NCBI RefSeq assembly: GCF_000980885.2
Contig: NZ_LBDA02000030.1
Coordinates: 59,176 to 123,175, forward strand
Origin: Streptomyces malaysiense
GTDB taxonomy: Bacteria > Actinomycetota > Actinomycetes > Streptomycetales > Streptomycetaceae
DNA length: 64,000 nucleotides
Direction: 5' to 3'
Part shown: in pieces, positions 54,531 through 63,452 of the stretch
Numbering within the stretch: position 1 is the first letter of the stretch
How the letters are laid out: every line of letters begins with the position of its first letter
Notes under the pieces: generated by a model
Seen by the model: the letters and a program-made list of their open reading frames with translations, nothing else
The model's database searches: none
What the model was told of the DNA's origin: nothing
Made by a program: the position numbers and the translations under genes

Positions 54531-55736
54531 GTGCAGCGCCTCTACGACTTCCTCCGCCGCCACCCGACCGGGGTCGACTCCTTCTGGGCCGTCGTCCTGT
54601 TCGGGCTGTCGGCGCTCAGCGAGGTCAACCTGCACGGGGTGACCGGCCGCAAGGGGCCGCTCGCCGCGGGGATCGCCGTCTCCGCCGTGCTGTGCGTCGT
54701 CGTGGCGCTGCGCCGCCGGTTCCCGGAGCAGATGCTGCTGCTCGCGCTCGCCACCGGCCTCGCCCAACTGGTGCTGGACGTCCAGACGGGCGTCGCCGAC
54801 TTCGCGCTGCTGGTGATCGCCTACACGGTCGCGACCATGGGCGCCCGCTGGGCCTCCCGGCTGGCCCTCGTCGCCAGCTTCTGCGCCGCGGCCATGGCGC
54901 AGCTGCGCTGGCCGGCGCAGCATTCCGGCTTCCTCGGGCAGATCGCCATCGTGGTCTTCCAGACCGTGCCGTTCACGCTCGCCTGGGTGCTCGGCGACTC
55001 CATGCGCACCCGGCGCGCCTACTTCGCCCAGCTGGAGGAGCGCGCGGCCCGCCTGGAGAAGGAGCGCGAGGCGCAGTCGAAGGTCGCGGTAGCCGCCGAG
55101 CGTGCCCGGATCGCCCGCGAACTGCACGACGTCGTCGCGCACAACGTGTCCGTGATGGTGGTCCAGGCCGACGGCGCGGCCTATGTGCTGGACGCCGCCC
55201 CCGACCAGGCCAGGAAGGCCCTGGAGACGATCTCCTCGACCGGCCGGCAGGCCCTCGCCGAGATGCGCCGGCTGCTCGGCGTGCTGCGCACCGGGGAGCA
55301 CCAGGAGAGCGGGGAGTACGTCCCGCAGCCCGACGTCGAGCAGATCGACGAGCTGATCGAGCAGTGCCGCCACTCCGGCCTCCCCGTCGACTTCAAGGTG
55401 GAGGGCACCCCGCGCCCGCTGCCCAGCGGGGTGGAGCTGACCGCGTACCGGATCGTGCAGGAGGCGCTCACCAACACCCGCAAGCACGGCGGGCCGAACA
55501 CGGGTGCGAGCGTCCGTCTGGTCTACTTCGACGACGGTCTGGGCCTGCTCGTCGAGGACGACGGCAAGGGCGCCCCGCAGGAGCTGTACGAGGAGGGCGG
55601 TGCCGACGGCCGGGGGCACGGCCTGATCGGGATGCGCGAGCGCGTCGGCATGGTCGGCGGCACCCTGGACGCCGGGCCGCGTCCCGGTGGAGGGTTCCGC
55701 ATCAGCGCCCTCCTGCCGCTCAGACCGGCGCACTGA
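54531..55736 (+). CDS. sensor histidine kinase (HisKA_3, NarL-type)
   Basis: A 401-residue kinase. About five N-terminal membrane helices without a large extracytoplasmic domain, a coiled-coil linker (about 160-190), the dimerisation/phospho-acceptor motif RIARELHDVVAHNVSVM (His near 198), and a GHKL ATPase with QEALTNTRKHG and DDGKG, ending GHGLIGMRERV. It autophosphorylates and passes phosphate to the regulator just downstream (31-base gap). Starts GTG at 54531 with almost no leader after a TACTCT box, possibly leaderless. Signal unknown. Confidence 0.92.
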   Translation: MQRLYDFLRRHPTGVDSFWAVVLFGLSALSEVNLHGVTGRKGPLAAGIAVSAVLCVVVALRRRFPEQMLLLALATGLAQLVLDVQTGVADFALLVIAYTVATMGARWASRLALVASFCAAAMAQLRWPAQHSGFLGQIAIVVFQTVPFTLAWVLGDSMRTRRAYFAQLEERAARLEKEREAQSKVAVAAERARIARELHDVVAHNVSVMVVQADGAAYVLDAAPDQARKALETISSTGRQALAEMRRLLGVLRTGEHQESGEYVPQPDVEQIDELIEQCRHSGLPVDFKVEGTPRPLPSGVELTAYRIVQEALTNTRKHGGPNTGASVRLVYFDDGLGLLVEDDGKGAPQELYEEGGADGRGHGLIGMRERVGMVGGTLDAGPRPGGGFRISALLPLRPAH

Positions 55737-55767
55737 GTCACCGAAGACGGATGGAAGAAGGACCCCG

Positions 55768-56439
55768 ATGACGATCCGCGTGATGCTCGTCGACGACCAG
55801 GTGCTGCTGCGCACCGGGTTCGGGATGGTGCTCGCCGCCCAGCCGGACATGGAGGTCGTCGCCGAGGCGGGCGACGGTGTCGAGGCCCTGGAGGCGCTGC
55901 GTTCCACCGCGGTCGACGTCGTCCTGATGGACGTCCGCATGCCGAAGCTCGACGGAGTGGAGGCCACCCGGCGTATCTGCGCGCAGCCCGACCCCCCCAA
56001 GGTGCTGATCCTGACCACGTTCGACCTGGACGAGTACGCCTTCTCCGGGCTGAAGGCGGGCGCGTCCGGCTTCATGCTCAAGGACGTGCCGCCCGGTGAG
56101 CTGCTGGCCGCCATCCGTGCCGTGCACAGCGGTGACGCGGTGGTGGCGCCCTCCACCACCCGCCGCCTGCTGGACCGGTTCGCGCCGATGCTGCCCTCCG
56201 GCGGCCGGGATCCCCAGCACAAGGAGCTGGAGCGGCTCACCGAGCGGGAGCGCGAGGTGATGGTGCTGGTCGCGCAGGGCCTGTCCAACGGGGAGATCGC
56301 CGCACGGCTCGTGCTGTCCGAGGCGACCGTGAAGACCCATGTGGGACGCATCCTCACCAAGCTGGGGCTGCGGGACCGGGTGCAGGTGGTGGTGCTGGCC
56401 TACGAGACCGGCCTGGTGCGGGCCGGCGGCCAGGGCTGA
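55768..56439 (+). CDS. NarL/LuxR-type response regulator
   Basis: A 223-residue regulator with an intact receiver (LVDDQVLLR acidic pair, phospho-acceptor in LMDVRMPK, LILTTF Thr, and Lys in SGFMLKD) and a LuxR-type helix-turn-helix (LTEREREVMVLVAQGLSNGE, then ATVKTHVGRILTKLGL). Cognate partner of the preceding kinase; the two form an operon. In contrast to the cluster regulator at 14430-15194, all phosphorylation residues are present. Confidence 0.94.
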   Translation: MTIRVMLVDDQVLLRTGFGMVLAAQPDMEVVAEAGDGVEALEALRSTAVDVVLMDVRMPKLDGVEATRRICAQPDPPKVLILTTFDLDEYAFSGLKAGASGFMLKDVPPGELLAAIRAVHSGDAVVAPSTTRRLLDRFAPMLPSGGRDPQHKELERLTEREREVMVLVAQGLSNGEIAARLVLSEATVKTHVGRILTKLGLRDRVQVVVLAYETGLVRAGGQG

Positions 56440-56511
56440 GCCACGGCGGCACGGGCGGGGCGCCACGCGCTCCGCCGGCACCCCACCGGGCACCACCCGG
56501 GAACCTCCCCC

Positions 56512-57699
56512 TCAGTCCCGTCCCGGCAGCCGTCGCGCGAAGTCCCGTACGGCGGCCCGTACATCCTCCGCCGTCCACTCCAGGCCGGGTGCGCGGACGG
56601 AGACCTCCGTGCGGGCCATGCCGGGACCGGCGGCGCCGGACCAGTGGCCGGGGAAGAGCGCCACCGAGGTCTCCTCGGCCTGCCGCAGCGCCGCCTCGGC
56701 CACCACCTCGGGCTCGTACGGCAGCCAGACCTGGAACTCATGGGTGTGCGGCACCTCGGGGTGCACCCGCGCCCAGAGGGGACGCGCTTCGGCGAACCCC
56801 TCGCGCAGCGCGGCGGCGACCACGCGCGCGTGGCGGACGTACTCGGGCAGCCGGGGCAGTTCGCGGTCCAGCCCGATCAGCGCGGACAACGCGGTCGGGA
56901 ACTGCTGGAAGATCTGCCCGCCGTACCGGTGCCGCCAGGTCCGCGCCTCCTCGACCAGCGTGCGCGGCCCGGCGAGCGCGGCGCCGCCGAGGCCGTCGAG
57001 GGACTTGTAGAACGACACGTAGACGCTGTCGGCCAGCCCCGCGATCTCCGCCAGGGGGCGGCCGAAGTGCTCGGCGCACTCCCACAGGCGGGCGCCGTCG
57101 AAGTGCACCACCGCGTCGCGTTCCCGTGCCGCCTCGACCAGTCCGGTCAGCTCCTCCCAGGTGGGCAGCACGAAACCGGCGTCCCTCAGCGGCAGTTCGA
57201 GCATCACTGCGCCGACGGGCTCTTCGAGGCCGCGTATCTCCGCCACCGTCGGCTGACGGCTGCCGCTGCCCACGTTCACCGGGCGCAGTCCGCTGACCTG
57301 GCTGAGGGCGTCGCGTTCGTGCACCTCGGGGTGGGCGAGGGGGTGCAGGGCCACCGCGGGGTTGCCGGTGCGGCCCGCCCAGCAGCGCAGCGCCACCTGC
57401 TGGGCCATCGTGCCCGACGGGAAGAACGCGGCGTCCTCCGCGCCCAGCAGCGTGGCGACCCGCTCCTCCAGCGCGGCGACGATCCGGTTGCCGTAGATGT
57501 CGGCCGGCTCGTCCAGGTCGTAGGCCGCCGCGCCCGCCTCCGCCAGGTCCGCGAGGCGTTCGCGGAGCGAGCCGCCCGCGGGCGCGTGGTTCAGCCGGCG
57601 CGCGCCCCGTCGCCGTACCGCCGCCCACCGTTCCCTTGCCGTAGGCTCCGTCCGCTCCTCGGTCGTGGGTGCCGCGTCCTGTCCAGGTGTCTCGGTCAT
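56512..57699 (-). CDS. threonine aldolase-like PLP enzyme (second, housekeeping-type)
   Basis: A 395-residue beta-eliminating lyase family protein with an N-terminal extension of about 60 residues. YDLDEPADIYGNRIVAALEE, FPSGTMAQQVALR, VVHFDGARLWE (PLP Asp) and DSVYVSFYKSLDGLGG (PLP Lys) are seen. The long form is conserved in streptomycetes at this locus (next to the two-component pair). It differs clearly in length and sequence from the cluster-linked enzyme at 13469-14503. Substrate not established. ATG at 57699 (MTETPGQD). Confidence 0.85.
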   Translation of the reverse strand: MTETPGQDAAPTTEERTEPTARERWAAVRRRGARRLNHAPAGGSLRERLADLAEAGAAAYDLDEPADIYGNRIVAALEERVATLLGAEDAAFFPSGTMAQQVALRCWAGRTGNPAVALHPLAHPEVHERDALSQVSGLRPVNVGSGSRQPTVAEIRGLEEPVGAVMLELPLRDAGFVLPTWEELTGLVEAARERDAVVHFDGARLWECAEHFGRPLAEIAGLADSVYVSFYKSLDGLGGAALAGPRTLVEEARTWRHRYGGQIFQQFPTALSALIGLDRELPRLPEYVRHARVVAAALREGFAEARPLWARVHPEVPHTHEFQVWLPYEPEVVAEAALRQAEETSVALFPGHWSGAAGPGMARTEVSVRAPGLEWTAEDVRAAVRDFARRLPGRD

Positions 57700-57754
57700 G
57701 CCCGGGATCATGCCGCGCCGGGACCGCCCGGGGCACGGGGAATTCGGCGGCCCG

Positions 57755-57770
57755 CCCCCCCGGGGGGGGG
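57755..57770. repeat. homopolymer tract C7G9
   Basis: Seven C followed by nine G upstream of the threonine aldolase-like gene and downstream-facing toward the DUF2520 gene promoter. It could form a hairpin and is prone to slippage or sequencing error. Confidence 0.6.
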
Positions 57771-57777
57771 TGTCGAA

Positions 57778-57800
57778 ACCCACAGCCTGTGGACGACCGG
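57778..57800. promoter_or_regulatory. DnaA-box-like inverted repeat, second copy
   Basis: CCACAGCCTGTGG with flanks, containing TCGTCCACA on the minus strand. It is the inverted relative of the palindrome at 22842-22862, and like it lies just upstream of a gene start in a divergent gap. Confidence 0.4.
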
Positions 57801-57895
57801 TCGGCGGCGGACCGAGATAGCGTTAACATGACGAGAAATCGTCCGGTACATCGTCCGGTACCCGAAGCGGACTGGAACGGGAAGGCCGCCGTCGC

Positions 57896-58858
57896 GTGAG
57901 TACAGTCCACCAGCAAGACCACCAGGACCGCCCCGCGCGGCTCACCGTCGGCGTCGTGGGCGCCGGCCGGGTGGGTCCCGCGCTGGCCGCGTCCCTCCGG
58001 CTCGCCGGGCACCGCCCGGTGGCCGTCTCCGGTGTCTCCGACGCCTCCCGCAGGCGCGCCGAGGCCCTGCTGCCGGGCGTGCCCGTGGTACCGCCCGCCG
58101 AGGTCCTCCAGCGCGCCGACCTGGTGCTGCTCACCGTCCCCGACGACGTGCTGCCCGCCCTGGTCACCGGCCTCGCCGAGACCGGCGCCGTGCGGCCGGG
58201 ACAGCTGCTCGTGCACACCTCCGGCCGGTACGGCGCCAAGGTCCTCGACCCCGCCCTGCGGGCCGGCGCCCTGCCGCTCGCCCTGCACCCGGCGATGACC
58301 TTCACCGGCACCGCCGTCGACGTCCAGCGCCTCGCGGGCTGCTCCTTCGGCGTCACCGCGCCCGAGGAGCTGCGCCTGGCCGCCCAGGCCCTGGTGATCG
58401 AGATGGGCGGCGAGCCGGAGTGGATCAGCGAGGAGAACCGCCCGCTCTACCACGCGGCCCTCGCGCTCGGCGCCAACCACCTGGTCACCCTGGTCGCCCA
58501 GGCGATGGAACTGCTGCGCACGGCCGGTGTCGAGGCCCCCGACCGGATGCTCGGCCCGCTGCTCGGCGCCGCCCTGGACAACGCCCTGCGCTCCGGCGAC
58601 GCGGCCCTGACCGGGCCGGTCGCGCGCGGGGACGCCGGCACCGTCGCCGCGCACCTCGCCGAGCTGCGAGAGCACGCCCCGGCGGCCGTCGCCGGGTACG
58701 TCGCGATGGCCCGCGCCACCGCCGACCGCGCCCTCGCGCACGGCCTGCTCAAGCCCGAACTCGCCGAGAACCTGCTCGGCGCGCTGGCCGACGGCACCGG
58801 GAGCGACGACACCGACGGAACCGACGGCCCGACCGGCACCGAGGGGAACGACCGATGA
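57896..58858 (+). CDS. Rossmann-like/DUF2520 oxidoreductase
   Basis: A 320-residue protein with an N-terminal Rossmann NAD(P) site ([17 protein letters not shown]) and a C-terminal DUF2520 all-helical domain ([19 protein letters not shown]). The fold is that of ketopantoate reductase/6PGDH-type enzymes. It is coupled to panC by an ATGA overlap and begins the pantothenate-NAD-CoA gene group; actinomycetes keep this arrangement. A ketopantoate-reductase-like role is a fair inference; no panE is visible in the window. Ends in an Asp/Thr/Gly-rich tail. Confidence 0.85.
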   Translation: MSTVHQQDHQDRPARLTVGVVGAGRVGPALAASLRLAGHRPVAVSGVSDASRRRAEALLPGVPVVPPAEVLQRADLVLLTVPDDVLPALVTGLAETGAVRPGQLLVHTSGRYGAKVLDPALRAGALPLALHPAMTFTGTAVDVQRLAGCSFGVTAPEELRLAAQALVIEMGGEPEWISEENRPLYHAALALGANHLVTLVAQAMELLRTAGVEAPDRMLGPLLGAALDNALRSGDAALTGPVARGDAGTVAAHLAELREHAPAAVAGYVAMARATADRALAHGLLKPELAENLLGALADGTGSDDTDGTDGPTGTEGNDR

Positions 58859-59856
58859 CCACCGCCCTGCTCAGCACCGCCCAGGAGCTGCACGCCCGCA
58901 CCCGCGAGGGCCGCCGTGCCGTCGTGATGACCATGGGCGCCCTGCACGAGGGCCACGCCACCCTCATCCGCTCCGCGCGCCGGATCGCGGGCCCGGACGG
59001 CGAGGTCGTCGTCACCGTCTTCGTCAACCCGCTCCAGTTCGGCGCGGGCGAGGACCTGGACCGCTACCCGCGCACCCTGGAAGCCGATCTGAAGATCGCC
59101 GAACAGGCCGGCGCCGACGCCGTGTTCGCGCCCTCCGTGGACGAGGTCTATCCCGGCGGCGACCCCCAGGTCCGTGTCACCGCGGGCCCGATGGGCGAAC
59201 GCCTGGAGGGCGCCTCCCGCCCCGGCCACTTCGACGGCATGCTGACCGTCGTCGCCAAGCTGCTCCACCTCACCCGGCCCGACGTCGCCCTGTACGGCCA
59301 GAAGGACGCCCAGCAGCTCGCCCTCATCCGGCGCATGGTGCGGGACCTGAACTTCGGCATCGAGATCGTCGGCGTGCCGACCGTGCGCGAGGAGGACGGG
59401 CTCGCCCTCTCCAGCCGCAACCGCTTCCTGTCGGCCGACGAGCGCCGCACCGCCCTCGCGCTCTCCCGCGCGCTGTTCGCGGGCCGCGACCGGCACGCCG
59501 CGCAGGAGGCGCTGCGCGCGCGGGCCCGCGAGGTGCCCGCCACCGAGGCGCGCGCCGAGGCGCTGAGCGCGATAGGGGAGTCCCGCGCGGCCGCCGACGC
59601 GCACGCGGTCGCCACCGCGGCCCCGGGCGGCCCGGCGGCCGTCCGCGCCGCGGCCCGCCAGGTCCTGGACGAGGCGACCCACTACGACCCGCCGCTGGAA
59701 CCGGACTACCTCGCCCTGGTCGACCCGTCCGACTTCACCGAGATCGGTGACGACTTCACCGGTGAGGCGGTACTCGCCGTCGCGGCCCGGGTCGGCGCCA
59801 CCCGTCTGATCGACAACCTCCCGCTCACCTTCGGCACCCTCGGAGCCGCCTCGTGA
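58855..59856 (+). CDS. panC: pantothenate synthetase
   Basis: A 333-residue ligase joining pantoate and beta-alanine with ATP. It shows [18 protein letters not shown] (HIGH-like), [26 protein letters not shown] and [11 protein letters not shown]. Somewhat longer than E. coli PanC, with an Ala/Arg-rich C-terminal part typical of streptomycetes. Overlaps the DUF2520 gene by four bases and nadB by four (GTGA), so translation is coupled through the set. Confidence 0.96.
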   Translation: MTTALLSTAQELHARTREGRRAVVMTMGALHEGHATLIRSARRIAGPDGEVVVTVFVNPLQFGAGEDLDRYPRTLEADLKIAEQAGADAVFAPSVDEVYPGGDPQVRVTAGPMGERLEGASRPGHFDGMLTVVAKLLHLTRPDVALYGQKDAQQLALIRRMVRDLNFGIEIVGVPTVREEDGLALSSRNRFLSADERRTALALSRALFAGRDRHAAQEALRARAREVPATEARAEALSAIGESRAAADAHAVATAAPGGPAAVRAAARQVLDEATHYDPPLEPDYLALVDPSDFTEIGDDFTGEAVLAVAARVGATRLIDNLPLTFGTLGAAS

Positions 59857-61550
59857 CCAGCACCGGCATACGACTGCACGCGCCCGCCCCCGGCTGGGCC
59901 ATCGCCGCGGACGTGATCGTCGTCGGCTCCGGCGTGGCCGGGCTGACCGCCGCCCTGCGCTGCGAAGCCGCCGGGCTGACCACGGTGGTCGTCACCAAGG
60001 CCCGCCTGGACGACGGCTCCACCCGCTGGGCCCAGGGCGGCATCGCGGCCGCCCTCGGCGAGGGCGACACCCCCGAACAGCACCTGGCGGACACCCTGGT
60101 GGCGGGCGCCGGCCTGTGCGACGAGGCGGCCGTACGCCTCCTGGTCACCGAGGGCCCGGACGCGGTACGACGGCTCATCGAGACCGGCGCGCACTTCGAC
60201 GAGTCCTCCGAGGGCGGCCTCGCGCTCACCCGGGAGGGCGGCCACCACCGGCGCCGGATCGCGCACGCGGGCGGCGACGCCACCGGCGCCGAGATCTCCC
60301 GCGCGCTGGTCGAGGCGGTCCGCGCGCGCGGTCTGCGCACCATCGAGAACGCGCTGGTCCTGGACCTGCTCACGGACGCCGAGGGCCGCACGGCCGGTGT
60401 CACCCTGCACGTCATGGGCGAGGGCCAGCACGACGGCGTGGGCGCCGTGCACGCCCCCGCGGTGGTGCTCGCCACCGGCGGCATGGGCCAGGTGTTCGCC
60501 GCGACCACCAACCCGTCCGTGTCCACCGGCGACGGGGTGGCCCTCGCGCTGCGCGCGGGCGCCGAGGTCAGCGACCTGGAGTTCGTGCAGTTCCACCCGA
60601 CCGTGCTGTTCCTCGGCACCGACGCGGAGGGCCAGCAGCCGCTGGTCTCCGAGGCGGTGCGCGGCGAGGGCGCCCACCTGGTCGACGCCGACGGCGTGCG
60701 CTTCATGGCCGGGCAGCACGAACTGGCCGAGCTGGCGCCCCGGGACATCGTCGCCAAGGCCATCATGCGGCGGATGCAGGAGCAGGACGCCGAGCACATG
60801 TTCCTCGACGCCCGCCATTTCGGCGCCGAGATGTGGGAGCACCGCTTCCCGACCATCCTGGCCGCCTGCCGGGCCAACGGCATCGACCCGGTCACCGAGC
60901 CCATCCCGATCGCCCCGGCCGCCCACTACGCCTCCGGGGGCGTGCGCACCGACGACCACGGCCGCACCACCGTGCCCGGCCTGTACGCGAGCGGGGAGTG
61001 CGCCTGCACCGGCGTGCACGGCGCCAACCGGCTCGCCTCCAACTCCCTTCTGGAGGGCCTGGTCTACGCCGAGCGGATCGTCGCGGACATCGCCGCCGAA
61101 CGCGCCGCGGACGGTCTGCGCGCACGGGTGCCCGAGCCGGTCCCGCACCCCGACAGGCCCGCGCACCCGCTGCTCGCCCCCGAGTCCCGCTTCGCCATCC
61201 AGCGGATCATGACCGAGGGCGCGGGAGTGCTGCGCGGCGCGGACTCCCTCGCCGGGGCCGCCGAGCAGCTCCAGCGGCTGCACACGGACGCCCGGGACGC
61301 CCTGGACGTGCACGGCAAGACCGCCGAGCCCGGTGTGGACACCTGGGAGGCCACCAACCTCCTGTGCGTGGCCCGCGTCCTGGTCGCCGCCGCCCTGCTG
61401 CGCGAGGAGACCCGCGGCTGCCACTGGCGCGAGGACCACGCCGAGCGCGACGACGCCAACTGGCGGCGCCATATCGTCGTCACACTCGATCCGGACCGTT
61501 CGCTGGCGGTGCGCACCACCGACACCGCAGACTTCCCCCCTACCCGGTAA
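59853..61550 (+). CDS. nadB: L-aspartate oxidase
   Basis: A 565-residue flavoprotein oxidising L-aspartate to iminoaspartate, the first step of de novo NAD synthesis. FAD site [15 protein letters not shown], the substrate region [37 protein letters not shown] and the family signature [22 protein letters not shown] split across the active site are present. GTG at 59853 overlaps the panC stop. nadC follows after 27 bases; nadA is not in the window. Confidence 0.95.
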   Translation: MTSTGIRLHAPAPGWAIAADVIVVGSGVAGLTAALRCEAAGLTTVVVTKARLDDGSTRWAQGGIAAALGEGDTPEQHLADTLVAGAGLCDEAAVRLLVTEGPDAVRRLIETGAHFDESSEGGLALTREGGHHRRRIAHAGGDATGAEISRALVEAVRARGLRTIENALVLDLLTDAEGRTAGVTLHVMGEGQHDGVGAVHAPAVVLATGGMGQVFAATTNPSVSTGDGVALALRAGAEVSDLEFVQFHPTVLFLGTDAEGQQPLVSEAVRGEGAHLVDADGVRFMAGQHELAELAPRDIVAKAIMRRMQEQDAEHMFLDARHFGAEMWEHRFPTILAACRANGIDPVTEPIPIAPAAHYASGGVRTDDHGRTTVPGLYASGECACTGVHGANRLASNSLLEGLVYAERIVADIAAERAADGLRARVPEPVPHPDRPAHPLLAPESRFAIQRIMTEGAGVLRGADSLAGAAEQLQRLHTDARDALDVHGKTAEPGVDTWEATNLLCVARVLVAAALLREETRGCHWREDHAERDDANWRRHIVVTLDPDRSLAVRTTDTADFPPTR

Positions 61551-61577
61551 CACCCAGCGCCAGGAGCAGTGACAGAC

Positions 61578-62555
61578 GTGAGCACCGACGACCTTCCCCT
61601 CGCGACGACCGGCGGCTGCGGCGACGGCTGCGGCTGCGGCGCGGAGCACGACGAGGAGTACCTGGAGTGCGGGCTCGACCCCGTGCTCGCCGAACTGCTG
61701 GCCGCCGCCGGGCTCGACCCGGTCGAGGTCGAGGACATCGCCACCGTGGCCATCCAGGAGGACCTGGCCGGCGGGGTGGACGTGACCACGGTCGCGACCA
61801 TCTCCGAGGAGGCCGTGGCCACCGGTGACTTCACCGCGCGTGAGGCGGGCGTCGTGGCCGGGCTGCGCGTCGTCGAGGCCGTGCTCTCCGTGGTCTGCAC
61901 GGACGAGTTCGAGGTCGAGCGGCACGTGGAGGACGGCGACCGCGTCGAGGCCGGGCAGAAGCTGCTGTCCGTCACCGCCCGCACCCGCGACCTGCTCACC
62001 GCCGAGCGCAGCGCGCTGAACCTGCTGTGCCGGCTGTCCGGCATCGCGACCGCGACGCGCGCGTGGGCGGACGTCCTGGAGGGCACGAAGGCCAAGGTCC
62101 GCGACACCCGCAAGACGACCCCGGGCCTGCGCGCCCTGGAGAAGTTCGCGGTCCGCGCGGGCGGCGGTGTCAACCACCGGATGTCCCTGTCGGACGCGGC
62201 CCTGGTCAAGGACAACCACGTGGTCGCCGCGGGCGGCGTCGCCGAGGCGTTCAAGGCCGTACGGAAGTCCTTCCCGGACGTGCCGATCGAGGTCGAGGTC
62301 GACACGCTGCACCAGCTGCGCGAGGTCGTGGACGCGGGCGCCGACCTGATCCTGCTGGACAACTTCACGCCCGGCGAGTGCGCGGAGGCCGTCGGCGTCG
62401 TCGGCGGCCGGGCGCTCCTGGAGGCCTCCGGCCGCCTGACGCTCGCCACCGCGCGGGCCTACGCCGACACGGGCGTCGACTTCCTCGCCGTCGGCGCGCT
62501 CACCCACTCCTCGCCGATCCTGGACATCGGCCTGGACCTGCGGGAGGCGGAGTAA
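61578..62555 (+). CDS. nadC: nicotinate-nucleotide pyrophosphorylase (carboxylating) with Cys-rich N-terminus
   Basis: A 325-residue quinolinate phosphoribosyltransferase: quinolinate + PRPP to nicotinate mononucleotide. Core motifs: LTAERSALNLLCRLSGIAT, RDTRKTTPGLR, LVKDNHV and SPILDIGLDL. Before the fold is an unusual Cys-rich extension (TGGCGDGCGCGAEHDEEYLEC; Cys14, Cys18, Cys20, Cys31). GTG at 61578 suits the AGGAG site better than GTG 61569. Six bases precede the coaX start. Confidence 0.95.
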   Translation: MSTDDLPLATTGGCGDGCGCGAEHDEEYLECGLDPVLAELLAAAGLDPVEVEDIATVAIQEDLAGGVDVTTVATISEEAVATGDFTAREAGVVAGLRVVEAVLSVVCTDEFEVERHVEDGDRVEAGQKLLSVTARTRDLLTAERSALNLLCRLSGIATATRAWADVLEGTKAKVRDTRKTTPGLRALEKFAVRAGGGVNHRMSLSDAALVKDNHVVAAGGVAEAFKAVRKSFPDVPIEVEVDTLHQLREVVDAGADLILLDNFTPGECAEAVGVVGGRALLEASGRLTLATARAYADTGVDFLAVGALTHSSPILDIGLDLREAE

Positions 62556-62560
62556 CGGCC

Positions 62561-63358
62561 ATGCTGCTCACGATCGACGTCGGCAACACGCAAACCGTCC
62601 TCGGCCTGTTCGACGGCGAGGACATCGTGGAGCACTGGCGCATCTCCACCGACGCCCGTCGCACCGCCGACGAGCTGGCGGTGCTGCTCCAGGGCCTGAT
62701 GGGCATGCATCCGCTGCTCGGCGACGAACTGGGCGACGGCATCGACGGGATAGCGATCTGCGCCACCGTCCCGTCGGTCCTGCACGAGCTGCGCGAGGTC
62801 ACCCGGCGCTACTACGGCGATGTCCCCGCGGTCCTCGTCGAGCCGGGCGTCAAGACCGGTGTGCCCATCCTCACCGACAACCCCAAGGAGGTCGGCGCCG
62901 ACCGCATCGTCAACTCGGTCGCGGCGGTGGACATGTACGGCGGTCCGGCGATCGTGGTCGACTTCGGTACGGCGACCACCTTCGACGCGATCTCCGCGCG
63001 CGGCGAGTACGTGGGCGGGGTCATCGCCCCCGGCATCGAGATCTCGGTCGACGCGCTGGGTGTCAAGGGCGCCCAGCTCCGCAAGATCGAGGTCGCCCGG
63101 CCGCGCAGCGTGATCGGCAAGAACACGGTCGAGGCCATGCAGGCGGGCATCGTGTACGGCTTCGCCGGCCAGGTCGACGGGGTGGTGGGCCGGATGGCCC
63201 GCGAGCTCGCGGACGACCCGGACGACGTGACGGTGATCGCGACGGGCGGGCTGGCGCCGATGGTGCTCGGCGAGGCGTCGGTGATCGACGAGCACCAGCC
63301 GTGGCTGACGCTGATCGGGCTGCGGCTGGTGTACGAGCGGAACGCGTCGCGACTTTGA
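62561..63358 (+). CDS. coaX: type III pantothenate kinase
   Basis: A 265-residue actin-fold kinase making 4'-phosphopantothenate, the first committed CoA step. Type III signatures: LTIDVGNTQTVLGLFDG (P-loop), TDNPKEVGADRIVNSVAA, VVDFGTATTFDAIS and GGVIAPGIEISVDAL. Type III enzymes are not feedback-inhibited by CoA. Last gene of the cofactor operon, linking panC-made pantothenate to CoA. Confidence 0.96.
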   Translation: MLLTIDVGNTQTVLGLFDGEDIVEHWRISTDARRTADELAVLLQGLMGMHPLLGDELGDGIDGIAICATVPSVLHELREVTRRYYGDVPAVLVEPGVKTGVPILTDNPKEVGADRIVNSVAAVDMYGGPAIVVDFGTATTFDAISARGEYVGGVIAPGIEISVDALGVKGAQLRKIEVARPRSVIGKNTVEAMQAGIVYGFAGQVDGVVGRMARELADDPDDVTVIATGGLAPMVLGEASVIDEHQPWLTLIGLRLVYERNASRL

Positions 63359-63417
63359 GGCCGCGGCCTTGAGGTCGCGGCTTTCGAGGGAAACCGCCGC
63401 GACACATCATCCCGTTG

Positions 63418-63446
63418 TGTCACTTTTGTCCGATTAGCGATAGCGT
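63418..63446 (+). promoter_or_regulatory. probable leaderless promoter for the last gene
   Basis: TGTCAC (63418-63423), 17-base spacer, and TAGCGT (63441-63446), six bases before the ATG at 63453. No Shine-Dalgarno sequence is present, which fits a transcript starting at the ATG. Confidence 0.5.
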
Positions 63447-63452
63447 CGCCGC

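Noticed and set aside
57755..57770. C7G9 tract as a phase-variation switch
   Set aside because: It is intergenic, not in a promoter spacer I can define, and such tracts are common assembly or sequencing artefacts in high-GC DNA.
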